DNA from: Candidatus Schekmanbacteria bacterium
GTDB taxonomy: Bacteria > CSSED10-310 > JACPHN01
Length of the DNA: 49,228 nucleotides
NCBI GenBank assembly: GCA_016188575.1
Contig: JACPHN010000214.1
Coordinates: 1 to 49,228 of the forward strand
Direction of reading: 5' to 3'
Positions within the stretch are counted from its first letter, which is position 1; each line of letters begins with the position of its first letter. This document shows positions 41,123 to 49,228 of the stretch, piece after piece. Under the pieces are notes generated by a model. The model was not told the origin of the DNA and did not search any database. It worked only from the letters and a program-made list of their open reading frames with translations. The translations under genes were made by a program, and so were the position numbers.

Positions 41123-44100
41123 GTGCGTCCGGGCACACCAGCGAGTGGCGCGGGGCCGCGCGTGGCTGAGAGCTCTGCACCGGCCGGGAGCTTCGCGACC
41201 GACCGGCCAGTCGCGGTACTCATGGTGTGCCTGGCGGCGGTGGTTTTTGGATACTTCTCATACGATCGGTTGCCACTGGCGCTGATGCCGGAGCTGAGTT
41301 ACCCGACGCTCACCGTGCGCACCGAATACCCCGGCAGCGCCCCCGAAGAGGTCGAAAACGATATCAGCCGGCCGATCGAAGAGGCGCTGGGCGTCATTGG
41401 CGGCCTGCGGCGCTTGTCCAGCATCAGCCGCGCCGGGGTCAGCGATGTCGTGCTCGAGTTTTCATGGGACATGGACATGTCCGAGGTCATTCAGAGCACC
41501 GTCGAGAAGCTCGACCTCGTGACGCTCCCCGAAGAGGCCGAGCGACCGCTGATCCTGCGCTTCGACCCATCTCTGGACCCGATCATGGTCCTCAGCCTGG
41601 CGAGTGAGAGCACCGGCAGTGACGAAGCGTCGGAGCTCCGCCGCCTGCGCCGCCTTGCGGAGCTTCTCGTCAAGCGCGCCCTCGAGCCGATCAAGGGCGT
41701 GGCGGCGGTGCAGATCCGCGGCGGGCTGGAGGAGGAGGTGCAAGTAAACCTCGATCAGCGCTTGCTGCGCCGTTCCGGGATCTCGGTGCAAGTCGTGGCC
41801 GACCGCCTGCGCCAGGACAACGTCAACGTGGCCGGCGGGACGATCAGGGAGGGGCGCGCGGAATACATGGTCCGCACGCTCAACGAATACCGCACGGTCG
41901 ACGAAATCCGCGCCGCCGTCGTGCTCACGCGGGAGGGGCGCGAGGTGCGCGTGGCGGACCTCGGCGAGGTGGTCTGGGCGCACAAGGATCCCGAAATGAT
42001 CACGCGCGCGGACGGAAAACCCTGTGTGCTCCTCGAGATCTACAAGGAGGCCGATGCGAACATCGTCGCCGTGGCGGAGCGCGTCAAGGAGGTTGTCGGT
42101 GACTCGGCCGCCAGTCTCGGCGCCGGTGGTGACCCAGCGCCCCCGCATGCCACCACCATGCGGCGGCCCTGGCGCGCCGAGTCATTGGCGGAAACGCTCG
42201 CCGGCGACGCACAGGCGGCGCTACGCACGGTGGCCGATCGCTCGCTCTTCATCGTCGCAAGCATTCGTGAGGTCCGCGACACGGCCCTGTTCGGCGGCTT
42301 GCTGGCGATTGGCGTGTTATTTCTATTTCTTCGCGACATTCGCTCGACAGCCATCATCGCCGTCAGCATTCCGATCTCCCTGGTGGTCACCTTTGCGCCG
42401 CTGAACGCGCTGGGCGTCAGCCTGAACGTCATGTCGCTCGGTGGGCTCGCTCTCGGCGTCGGCATGCTCGTGGATTCGTCCATCGTGGTCCTGGAGTCGA
42501 TCTACAAGTGCCGCGAAGAAGGCGACGAGCTCGTGGCGGCCGCGTTGCGCGGCACCAGGGAAGTTACGATGGCGGTCACGGCGTCGACACTGACGACGAT
42601 CGCCGTGTTTCTCCCGATGGTCTTTCTCGAAGGGGTGGCCGGGCAGGCGTTCGCGGACCTCGGCCTGGCGGTAGTCATTTCGCTGCTTGCATCATTGATC
42701 GTGGCGCTGTTCTTTATTCCGATGCTCGCGAGCCGTCGCGGGAGCCGCCCGGCGCCAATCGCCGTTGCCATGGCCGGTACGTCGCTCCGGTGGCGGGTTT
42801 CGCTCGCCAGTATCAGCTCGTTCCGCGCCGACTGGCGGTGGGCGCTCGGCCCCAGGAAGGACGCGGCCGCCAGTCCCCGCGCGGTGCGTGTCGGTGCCGG
42901 ATTCGCGTTCGGAATCGGCTACCTCGTGCCGCGACTTGTTGCCGCCGTCAGCCTGGAGCTTGCGGCGCGGGCACTTTCCATGATGCTCCTCGGCGCGACC
43001 TGGCTGCTCGCCCAGGTCGTGATACCCGTGCTCAGTCTGGCTGCATGGAAGCTCGTTCAAGGTCCGACGGCACTGACCCAGTGGGGGCTCGGCCAGCTTC
43101 ACCGCAGCTACCGCCCCGTGCTCTCTTGCGCGATCTACCGGCCCGGACTCGTGGCGCTGGCGGTGGCCGCCAGCGTGGGCGTCACCGGCCTCATTCTGGC
43201 CAGGCTCGAGAGCGAGCTTCTACCCGACGTTCATCAGGGGGAGGTGACGCTGGAGCTGTCGCTGCCGGTCGGCACGCCTCTCGCCGAGACCAATCGACTC
43301 CTGGCGGCGGTGGAGCGCGAAATCCGGCAGCGGGTTAGCGGCGTCCGCTCCCTACTGGTCACCATCGGCCACGACCCCGCAAACACGAGGCGCTCCGACG
43401 AGGGGGAGAACACCGCCCAGCTCCGGCTCCTGCTGGCGGATTCTCGGCCGGAAACCGAGGCGGCGGCGGTCGCCGCGATCCGCGCCGCGATCGCGCGCGT
43501 GCCGGACCTGGAGGCGAGGCTCACGCGTCCCGTCTTGTTCAGCTTCAAGGCGCCGATCGAGATCGAGGTGCACGGCGAGGATCTCGGCAAGCTCAAGGTC
43601 CAGGGCGACCGCACCCGCCAGGCGGTCACGGCCCTGCCAGAGGTGGCCGACGTGGAGACGACGATGGTCACGGGTGCACCCGAGGTGCGGGTGGAGCTCG
43701 ATCGCGACCGTCTGGCGCGGTATGGCCTGGCGTTGGGCCCGGTTGCCGATCTGATCAAGGCCGCGGTCAATGGGACCGAGGCCACGCGCTTCAATCTTGC
43801 GGATCGCCAGGTTCCCATCGTGGTGCGCCTGAAGGAACAGGATCGCAGAACGGTGGAAGATGTAGCGGAGCTCGTGGTCAATCCTGGGGGAGAACGGCCG
43901 GTTACGCTGGCGGCGGTGGCCGCTGTGGGGCTGGCGGAGGGCCCGAGCGAGATTCGGCGGATCGATGGCCAGAGGGTGAACCTCACGACCGCGAACATTG
44001 CGCGCGGCTCGCTCAGCAGCACCGTGGCGGCAATCGAGAGGGTGCTCAGGACGGGTGTCTCCTGGCCCGATGGCATGGACTTCACGATTTCGGGACAGAG

Positions 44101-44614
44101 CCAGGAGTGGCAGCGCAGTCAGCGCAGCCTGCTTCTGGCGCTTGGGCTCTCGGTGTTTCTCGTGTATGTGATCATGGCCGCGCAGTTCGAGTCCTTCCTG
44201 CAACCGCTCATTATCATGCTCACGATTCCGCTCGCGTTCGCCGGCACGGTGACCGCGCTCTGGGTGCTTGGCATCAGCGTCTCCATCGTGGTGCTGCTCG
44301 GCATGATCCTGCTTGCGGGAATCGTCGTGAATAATGCAATCGTGCTTGTAGACTATGCCAATACGCTGGGACAGCGCGGGCTGGACGCGGCGGAGGCCGT
44401 GATCGCTGCGGGCAAGGCGCGGCTGCGTCCGATTCTGATGACAACGGCGACGACCGCGCTGGGTTTGATGCCGATGGCGATGGGCTTCGGCGAGGGCGCC
44501 GAGATTCGCAGCCCGCTGGCAATCGCGGTGCTGACTGGTCTGACGTCGTCGACGGTGCTAACCTTGGTGATCATCCCGACCGTCTATGCGCGCCTGGTGC
44601 GGCGCCGCCCATGA
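41123..44614 (+). CDS. RND efflux permease (first of two)
   Basis: A 1,163-residue proton-driven pump subunit of the HAE-1/AcrB-CusA superfamily, with 12 membrane spans and two large periplasmic loops. Visible: the first span (PVAVLMVCLAAVVFGYFSYD), PELSYPTLTVRTEYPGSAPE, the helix-4 motif GMLVDSSIVVLESI with D451 at a proton-relay position, and the second-half counterpart MILLAGIVVNNAIVLVDYAN. It is about 100 residues longer than AcrB; the extra text is mostly between spans 6 and 7 (residues about 545-650, with AALGPRKDAAASP-like sequence and added hydrophobic stretches). The GTG at 41123 is used here; GTG 41162 is an alternative. It overlaps the next permease by ATGA. Confidence 0.88.
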   Translation: MRPGTPASGAGPRVAESSAPAGSFATDRPVAVLMVCLAAVVFGYFSYDRLPLALMPELSYPTLTVRTEYPGSAPEEVENDISRPIEEALGVIGGLRRLSSISRAGVSDVVLEFSWDMDMSEVIQSTVEKLDLVTLPEEAERPLILRFDPSLDPIMVLSLASESTGSDEASELRRLRRLAELLVKRALEPIKGVAAVQIRGGLEEEVQVNLDQRLLRRSGISVQVVADRLRQDNVNVAGGTIREGRAEYMVRTLNEYRTVDEIRAAVVLTREGREVRVADLGEVVWAHKDPEMITRADGKPCVLLEIYKEADANIVAVAERVKEVVGDSAASLGAGGDPAPPHATTMRRPWRAESLAETLAGDAQAALRTVADRSLFIVASIREVRDTALFGGLLAIGVLFLFLRDIRSTAIIAVSIPISLVVTFAPLNALGVSLNVMSLGGLALGVGMLVDSSIVVLESIYKCREEGDELVAAALRGTREVTMAVTASTLTTIAVFLPMVFLEGVAGQAFADLGLAVVISLLASLIVALFFIPMLASRRGSRPAPIAVAMAGTSLRWRVSLASISSFRADWRWALGPRKDAAASPRAVRVGAGFAFGIGYLVPRLVAAVSLELAARALSMMLLGATWLLAQVVIPVLSLAAWKLVQGPTALTQWGLGQLHRSYRPVLSCAIYRPGLVALAVAASVGVTGLILARLESELLPDVHQGEVTLELSLPVGTPLAETNRLLAAVEREIRQRVSGVRSLLVTIGHDPANTRRSDEGENTAQLRLLLADSRPETEAAAVAAIRAAIARVPDLEARLTRPVLFSFKAPIEIEVHGEDLGKLKVQGDRTRQAVTALPEVADVETTMVTGAPEVRVELDRDRLARYGLALGPVADLIKAAVNGTEATRFNLADRQVPIVVRLKEQDRRTVEDVAELVVNPGGERPVTLAAVAAVGLAEGPSEIRRIDGQRVNLTTANIARGSLSSTVAAIERVLRTGVSWPDGMDFTISGQSQEWQRSQRSLLLALGLSVFLVYVIMAAQFESFLQPLIIMLTIPLAFAGTVTALWVLGISVSIVVLLGMILLAGIVVNNAIVLVDYANTLGQRGLDAAEAVIAAGKARLRPILMTTATTALGLMPMAMGFGEGAEIRSPLAIAVLTGLTSSTVLTLVIIPTVYARLVRRRP

Positions 44615-47600
44615 CTTCCGAATCGGGGCTGGAAACGGCGTTACCGCGGTTTTCGCTTGGGCGTCCGGTCACCGTGTTCGTCAGCGTGGCGGCGCTGCTC
44701 GTGGTGGGGCTCGCCGCCGCGGCCAGGATCCCCCTCGAGCTCATCCCGCGCGGTTTCGCCGCGCCGTTTCTGCTCGTGCAGGTGCCGTGGCGCGACGCCC
44801 CGCCGCGCGAAGTGCTGGACAAGATCGTGGTGCCGCTGGAAGCCGAGCTCAGCACCGTGCGCGGGCTCGATACGGTGCGCGCCACCGCCGATACGGGAGC
44901 GGCGCGCTGCTTTCTCTCGTTCAAGGCGGACACCGATATGGCCACTGCGTACCGCGAGGTACGAGACCGCGTCGAGCGGGCGCGCGCCCGCTTTCCCGCC
45001 GATGTTGAGCACGTGGTAATTCGCAAGCACGACGAATCGAGTGTTCCGGCATACGTCATTGGACTGGCCGTCGACGCCGAGCAGACCGATGCCTACGAGC
45101 TCATCCAAAACGCCATCGTCCAGCCGCTGTCGCGTATCGAAGGGGTCGCGGCGGTGCAGGCGCAGGGCGCCGAAAGGCGCGAGATCGCCATCGAGCTCGA
45201 CCGCGACCGCGCCGCCGCCAGCGGGCTGAACATCTACGCGGTGGCACAGGCGCTTGCCCGCGACAACTTTGCGCTGGCCAGCGGCGCCGTGAGCCTCGGC
45301 GAGCGCCGCGTCTTGCTGCGCTCCGTGGCCCGCTATGCCGACGTGGAGGCGCTCCGAAACCGGCTCCTGGCGCCCGGCGTCCACCTGCGCGATGTCGCCA
45401 AGGTTCTTTACCAGGAACCCGAGCGCGATTATCGAACGCGGGCGAACGGCCGCCCCGCCATCGGCATCATCGTTTTCAAGGAAGGCCAGGCCAACAGCAT
45501 CGCGGTTACACGCCGGGTCGACGCGACCCTCGAACAGCTCCGGCGGGATCCGCGACTACGCCGCATCGAGATCGTGCCCCTGTTCAACCAGGGAAAGACC
45601 ATCCTGGAGTCCCTGTGGACGCTGGTGGACAGCGGCCGGGTCGGCGCCCTTCTCGCCGTCCTCGTGTTGCTCTTCTTCCTTCGCCGTCTGCGACTCACGC
45701 TGATCGTCACCCTGGCGATCCCGCTGAGCCTGGTGATTGCGCTCACCGTCATGTTTTTTGCGGGCGAGTCGCTAAACGTCTTGACGCTTCTCGGCTTGAT
45801 GATCTCCGTTGGGATGTTGGTCGACAACAGCCTCGTTGTTGCCGAGAACATTCACCGGTTACACGGCGAGGGCATGCCGGCACGGGAGGCCGCGATCCGT
45901 GGCACCGGCGAGATCGCGCTGGCCATCACGATGGCGACGCTGACCACCATCATCGTGTTTCTGCCGATTTCGCTCGTCGAGGGAAAAGGGCAGTTCTTTC
46001 TCCGGCGGCTGGCCCTACCGGTATCTGTCTCGCTCTTGGGATCGCTTTTCGTTGCCGGCATCTTCGTGCCTCTCGCCGTGGCATTGACCCTGGCGGGGGC
46101 GCGGAGCGGCGGGGCGGCGCCGGTCTCGGAGCGCGTCTGGGCGCGCTGGCTGGCGTGCGCCTATGGCGCTACGTGTGGCCGGCTCAGTCGCTGGTACTGC
46201 ACCTGGTTGACCTTCTTTCTGCGCCATCGCTTCGATTTCGTCGTATTGCTCGCGACGGTGCTCGCGGCCACCGCCGTGGTTGGCCGAAAACACCTGGCGG
46301 TGGTGCCCGTTCAGGAGGAAGACCGTAATAGCTTCGAAGCCCACGTCACGTTTCCCGAGAGCACGACGCTGGCGCAGGCCGAGACGTGGTTTCTGAGCGC
46401 GGAGCACCTGGTCGCCGGGTTGCAGGCGGAGCTCGGGATTGCGGGCCAGTTCCTCTCCTATCATGCTACCGGGGGTCAACTGAGTGGGTGGTTCACGAGC
46501 CCGCGTTCCTCCGAGCTCACCCCGCGCGAGGTCACCAAGCGCGTCGTCGCGGCCCTGCCGGAGTTTCCCGGATTGACGGTGTATACGGGCACCGCGGCGG
46601 ATTCCGACGAAACCGATGCGCGCTCGACGTACGTCGCGGAGCTCTGGGGAGAGGACCCGGATTCTCTCGAGTCGGTGGCCCGCGCCGTTGAAGATCTTTT
46701 TGCGCATGTCGACGGCGTCCTTGGTGTCGTACAGGCAGGCTCCAGTCAGCCCAACGAAGCCGTGCTGCGCCTGAAGCGGACGATCCTGGAGCGGCAGAAG
46801 GTCGAACCCGGACTGGCAGCGGGAACCGTCGCTTATGCCCTGCGCGGGATGCCGCTGCCGAGCTTCCGCGCGGAGGGCCGAGAGGTTCCAGTGCGTATCC
46901 GCTTCGCGGAAAAGGACCGCGAGACGCTCGCCGACCTCGCCGATTTCACCATTCCCGCGGGCACCGGGTCGAGCGTCGCGCTGCGTGAGCTGGCTGACGT
47001 CGAGCTCCGGCCGGCGGCGCGAAGCATTCACCGCCGCAACAAGCGCATGTCACGGTCAGTCACCGTTGACCTGGAAGAGGGCCGCGAGAAACGCGCCATT
47101 GCCGAGCTGGGTCACCTCGTAAAAGCCATCGAGCTCCCGATGGGCGTCACCTGGGGTGGGCCTCGCGCCGGCGGCGACGTGAGCAGCGACACGAAAAACA
47201 TGACGTTTGCGGGGCTCCTTACCATCGCATTCATCTACTTGCTCATGGGCTTTCTCTTCGAAAGCTTCGTGCTCCCGCTGTCGATCGTCCTGACGATTCC
47301 ACTGGCAGCGATCGGCGTGGTCTTTGCCCATCTCGCGACAGGGCGCGACATCGACATCCTGGGTGTCGTCGGCGCCATCTTGCTCGTCGGTATCGTGGTC
47401 AACAACGGCATCGTGCTCATCGATTACGTCAACCGCCTGCGCGCAGAGGGCAGGGAGCGACAGCAAGCGATCCTCCTGGCGACCGCGCGCCGATTCCGGC
47501 CCATCATGATGACCGCGCTCACCACGGTTGGGGGAATGATACCGCTGGCCGTGTCGGGGACGACAAGCATTGGGATGAGCTACACGAGCTTCAGTCTGAC

Positions 47601-47799
47601 GTTGATCGGTGGTCTGACCGCGGCGACGTTGCTCACACTGCTGGTGGTGCCCGTCTTTTACACGCTTATTGACGATGCCCGGGAGCGCGTCACGGTTGGT
47701 CTGCGCGCCGCGCTGGCGCCGCGCCTGCGCGCCGGAGGGGAAAGTGCCCGAGGTCGCGTGGGCAGGCCGTCTCAAGTCTGCGGGTCGGTCGGCCGATGA
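44611..47799 (+). CDS. RND efflux permease (second of two)
   Basis: A 1,062-residue RND permease different in sequence from the preceding one. It shows PRFSLGRPVTVFVSVAALLV, the helix-4 motif GMLVDNSLVVAENI (D405), and the second-half GAILLVGIVVNNGIVLIDYV. Its ATG lies in the stop of the first permease (44611-44614), so the two are made in fixed ratio. Adjacent non-identical permeases with one adaptor are known from MdtABC, where MdtB and MdtC form a mixed trimer; the same is inferred here. Single D rather than DD at helix 4 recalls the CusA/MdtC-like side. Substrate cannot be read from the sequence. Confidence 0.88.
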   Translation: MTSESGLETALPRFSLGRPVTVFVSVAALLVVGLAAAARIPLELIPRGFAAPFLLVQVPWRDAPPREVLDKIVVPLEAELSTVRGLDTVRATADTGAARCFLSFKADTDMATAYREVRDRVERARARFPADVEHVVIRKHDESSVPAYVIGLAVDAEQTDAYELIQNAIVQPLSRIEGVAAVQAQGAERREIAIELDRDRAAASGLNIYAVAQALARDNFALASGAVSLGERRVLLRSVARYADVEALRNRLLAPGVHLRDVAKVLYQEPERDYRTRANGRPAIGIIVFKEGQANSIAVTRRVDATLEQLRRDPRLRRIEIVPLFNQGKTILESLWTLVDSGRVGALLAVLVLLFFLRRLRLTLIVTLAIPLSLVIALTVMFFAGESLNVLTLLGLMISVGMLVDNSLVVAENIHRLHGEGMPAREAAIRGTGEIALAITMATLTTIIVFLPISLVEGKGQFFLRRLALPVSVSLLGSLFVAGIFVPLAVALTLAGARSGGAAPVSERVWARWLACAYGATCGRLSRWYCTWLTFFLRHRFDFVVLLATVLAATAVVGRKHLAVVPVQEEDRNSFEAHVTFPESTTLAQAETWFLSAEHLVAGLQAELGIAGQFLSYHATGGQLSGWFTSPRSSELTPREVTKRVVAALPEFPGLTVYTGTAADSDETDARSTYVAELWGEDPDSLESVARAVEDLFAHVDGVLGVVQAGSSQPNEAVLRLKRTILERQKVEPGLAAGTVAYALRGMPLPSFRAEGREVPVRIRFAEKDRETLADLADFTIPAGTGSSVALRELADVELRPAARSIHRRNKRMSRSVTVDLEEGREKRAIAELGHLVKAIELPMGVTWGGPRAGGDVSSDTKNMTFAGLLTIAFIYLLMGFLFESFVLPLSIVLTIPLAAIGVVFAHLATGRDIDILGVVGAILLVGIVVNNGIVLIDYVNRLRAEGRERQQAILLATARRFRPIMMTALTTVGGMIPLAVSGTTSIGMSYTSFSLTLIGGLTAATLLTLLVVPVFYTLIDDARERVTVGLRAALAPRLRAGGESARGRVGRPSQVCGSVGR

Positions 47800-47937
47800 A
47801 TTAACCAAACAGAGGGGCACCCGCGGCGACGTGGGGTGGATTCAGAATGCACAGCCGCTCCGCCGATTCTTACATGGATCCGAGGAGAGCATGGACGCTC
47901 TCGATGGCGGATGCGGACCTTTCAAGGAGGAAAGGCC

Positions 47938-48513
47938 GTGGCATTTGCGCAGGCATCGAGTTACAGCTCAGTACACACACGCCCGCGTGGAGCCTCCGGG
48001 CACACTGGCCGGGAAGGCGCGCGAGACCCGCAGGTGCGGGCCCGTGAGGACGCCGTGGAGCGGGGCATTCGGTTTATCCCGGGAAGCGAGTCATTGCTGC
48101 GTCAGGTGCGCGCCCACATCGATGGCGAGGCACTGAGCTCTCTGGAGCTGGTCGCCTGGCTCGTGGAAGAGCTCGCACCGCACGAAGATGTCTGTAGATC
48201 GCTTTTCGAGGTCGCCGCTCGCACCTATGGAGTGCACGACGGCCTGGGGCGCTACCAGACAGTCGCCCCGGAGGAGCTGCGGAGAAACAGCCATTGGTGG
48301 GATGACCTGGCGAGCAACCTGTTCCAGGGTGTCGAGCTCAGCACGGAAATCGCCAGAACCTGTGGGCGGCCGGCGTCCGAACCGCCCGTCAGCGAGTGGC
48401 GGGAGCGCGCCGTGTGGAGCATGTTGCTGCTTGCCGGGGTTTGCCGCGTCGTGTGGGGGCACGCCCACATTCCTCGGCGCACCGTCAACGTGACGCGCAC
48501 AGCGATTTTGTGA
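47938..48513 (+). CDS. Hypothetical protein
   Basis: AAGGAGG lies 7 bases before the GTG at 47938 and decides the start. The 191-residue product has a disordered, arginine-rich head, a helical acidic middle (SSLELVAWLVEELAPHEDVC) and a tail with a short hydrophobic segment (VWSMLLLAGVCRVVWGHAH). It has no signal peptide and no family I recognise. It follows the pump operon by 138 bp and may be read from it. Confidence 0.6.
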   Translation: MAFAQASSYSSVHTRPRGASGHTGREGARDPQVRAREDAVERGIRFIPGSESLLRQVRAHIDGEALSSLELVAWLVEELAPHEDVCRSLFEVAARTYGVHDGLGRYQTVAPEELRRNSHWWDDLASNLFQGVELSTEIARTCGRPASEPPVSEWRERAVWSMLLLAGVCRVVWGHAHIPRRTVNVTRTAIL

Positions 48514-48525
48514 GCAGCTCCGCCA

Positions 48526-48547
48526 CTCCCCCCGCTTGCGGGGGGAG
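48526..48547. repeat. GC-rich hairpin repeat, copy e
   Basis: CTCCCCCCGC (48526-48535) pairs perfectly with GCGGGGGGAG (48538-48547), 13 bp after the gene at 47938-48513. It is the cleanest member of the hairpin family. Confidence 0.65.
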
Positions 48548-48800
48548 GCAGGGAAGGGGGCGCCTGCGACACTTGTAAGGGAGCATCACCCGAAATTCGG
48601 CCCTGACCGTTTCACCATGGCTCCGCCGCACCCTGTCATCCCTGCCAGCGACTTCCCCAATGCCAGGGGGGCGGACAAGGCTGGGGCATCGCGTCATGGG
48701 CCGCCCGTGGTGAAGGATCTGGGGGTAAGGCTCGCCGCTTGCGTCGTTCGCGGGGGCGAGCTAGCATCCTGGGCAACGGGTCTGATCGGAGGAAGTCCGA

Positions 48801-49228
48801 ATGCCGCGGCGCGTCATGTCTCGCGCTCTCTCTGTGGGGTCTTGCCTTGGGGTGGCGGCGAGCGTTTGCGCCATTGCCGTAACCGCCGCTCCGACCGTCG
48901 CTCTTGCCGCGGTCGAGTCGTTCGAGAGCGGTGACTACGCGACGCTGCCGTGGCGGATGAGCCCCGAGGGAGGATGACAGGTGCCCGCCGGTGACGCGGC
49001 CGACGGCACGTATGCGGTGCGTTCGGCGCCACTCGCCGATGGGGGCGCGGCGGTGCTGGAAGTTGAGCTCGAGCTGTTCGCGTCCGGAAGCGTCCGCTTC
49101 TGGCTGAAGACCTCGACCGAGGCCGGGAGCGACGCCACCGAGGGCCTGACCCGCTGGCGGTTTCGGTACCGCAACGACACGCCGCGCAGCTTCGTGCCGC
49201 TCGGCGACGTCGCCGCGCCGGGGCAGCC
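48801..49228 (+). pseudogene. Secreted jelly-roll-like protein with in-frame TGA (cut by window edge)
   Basis: GGAGGA lies 8 bases before the ATG at 48801. The product starts with a signal peptide (VMSRALSVGSCLGVAASVCA) and continues VESFESGDYATLPWRMSPEG, then a TGA at 48975-48977, then in the same frame QVPAGDAADGTYAVRSAPLA and LELFASGSVRFWLKTSTEAG to the window edge. This is the start of the beta-sandwich (MAM/jelly-roll-like) domain common in secreted deltaproteobacterial proteins, in which a tryptophan normally stands at the TGA site (TGG to TGA). It is either a recent pseudogene or a base-calling error. Confidence 0.65.

Noticed and set aside
48801-49228. Selenocysteine or UGA-to-tryptophan recoding
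   Set aside because: Other genes here use TGA as normal stop, the site expects tryptophan and no selenocysteine-type hairpin is apparent; a nonsense change or read error is simpler.
1-49228. CRISPR arrays, rRNA and tRNA genes
   Set aside because: No spaced direct repeats, rRNA-like or cloverleaf-like sequence was seen by eye; a tRNAscan or Infernal run would settle it.

Overview
The window is high-GC DNA, very probably from an uncultured Gram-negative bacterium of the deltaproteobacterial type (Myxococcota, Desulfobacterota or Binatota-like). This placement is an inference from gene content: an RND efflux system with a lipoprotein adaptor, a PilZ receptor, a secreted M23 peptidase with FG-GAP repeats, paired acyl-CoA dehydrogenases, a giant BadF/BcrA-type activase, and proteins with the typical GC-rich codon use of those groups. 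No rRNA, tRNA or CRISPR array was seen.

Layout. 1-3900: an unknown minus-strand gene and the start of a near-identical second copy (155-bp direct repeat), a possible small glycine-rich peptide gene, and a PD-(D/E)XK-like protein with an in-frame 21-bp coiled-coil repeat. 3946-8610: an ABC-2 exporter whose permease is fused to a polyhydroxybutyrate-depolymerase-type esterase, convergent with a TPR lipid-side or periplasmic protein. 9112-13310: two acyl-CoA dehydrogenases in one operon, divergent from a secreted GH99-like protein with a near-consensus promoter. 13311-22770: a MITE-like palindrome, then a tightly packed run PilZ receptor / large PglY-DUF6079-like P-loop ATPase / transaldolase-glucose-6-phosphate isomerase fusion (4-bp ATGA overlap), and a DUF3352-like anchored protein behind its own promoter.

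22812-25559 is an IS607-type element: tnpA is broken by one in-frame TAA, tnpB keeps all three RuvC acidic residues, and a structured region after tnpB is a likely omega-RNA. 25762-30222 is one 1,486-residue acyl-CoA dehydratase activase. 30585-34690 is a lower-GC accessory island: three attC-like recombination sites separate minus-strand cassettes carrying hicBA, a decayed unknown gene and a broken OLD-type ATPase/TOPRIM nuclease, with an ISKra4 transposase remnant at the edge. No integron integrase lies in the window, so this looks like a cassette cluster without its integrase.

35004-36840 is an ABC-F ATPase gene preceded by a promoter, a tiny leader ORF and an intrinsic terminator, which resembles the attenuators that control antibiotic-responsive ABC-F genes. 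37059-39491 is a secreted M23 peptidase. 39983-47799 is a three-gene RND efflux operon (adaptor and two different permeases, the last pair overlapping by ATGA), recalling MdtABC-type heteromeric pumps. The window ends with an unknown gene and a secreted protein interrupted by an in-frame TGA. A family of GC-rich hairpins recurs near gene ends (about 7512, 11842, 13506, 22792 and 48526). The best leads for unusual biology are the cassette cluster, the ABC-F leader, the MITE-like palindrome, the solitary PglY-like ATPase coupled to sugar-phosphate enzymes, and the permease-esterase fusion.
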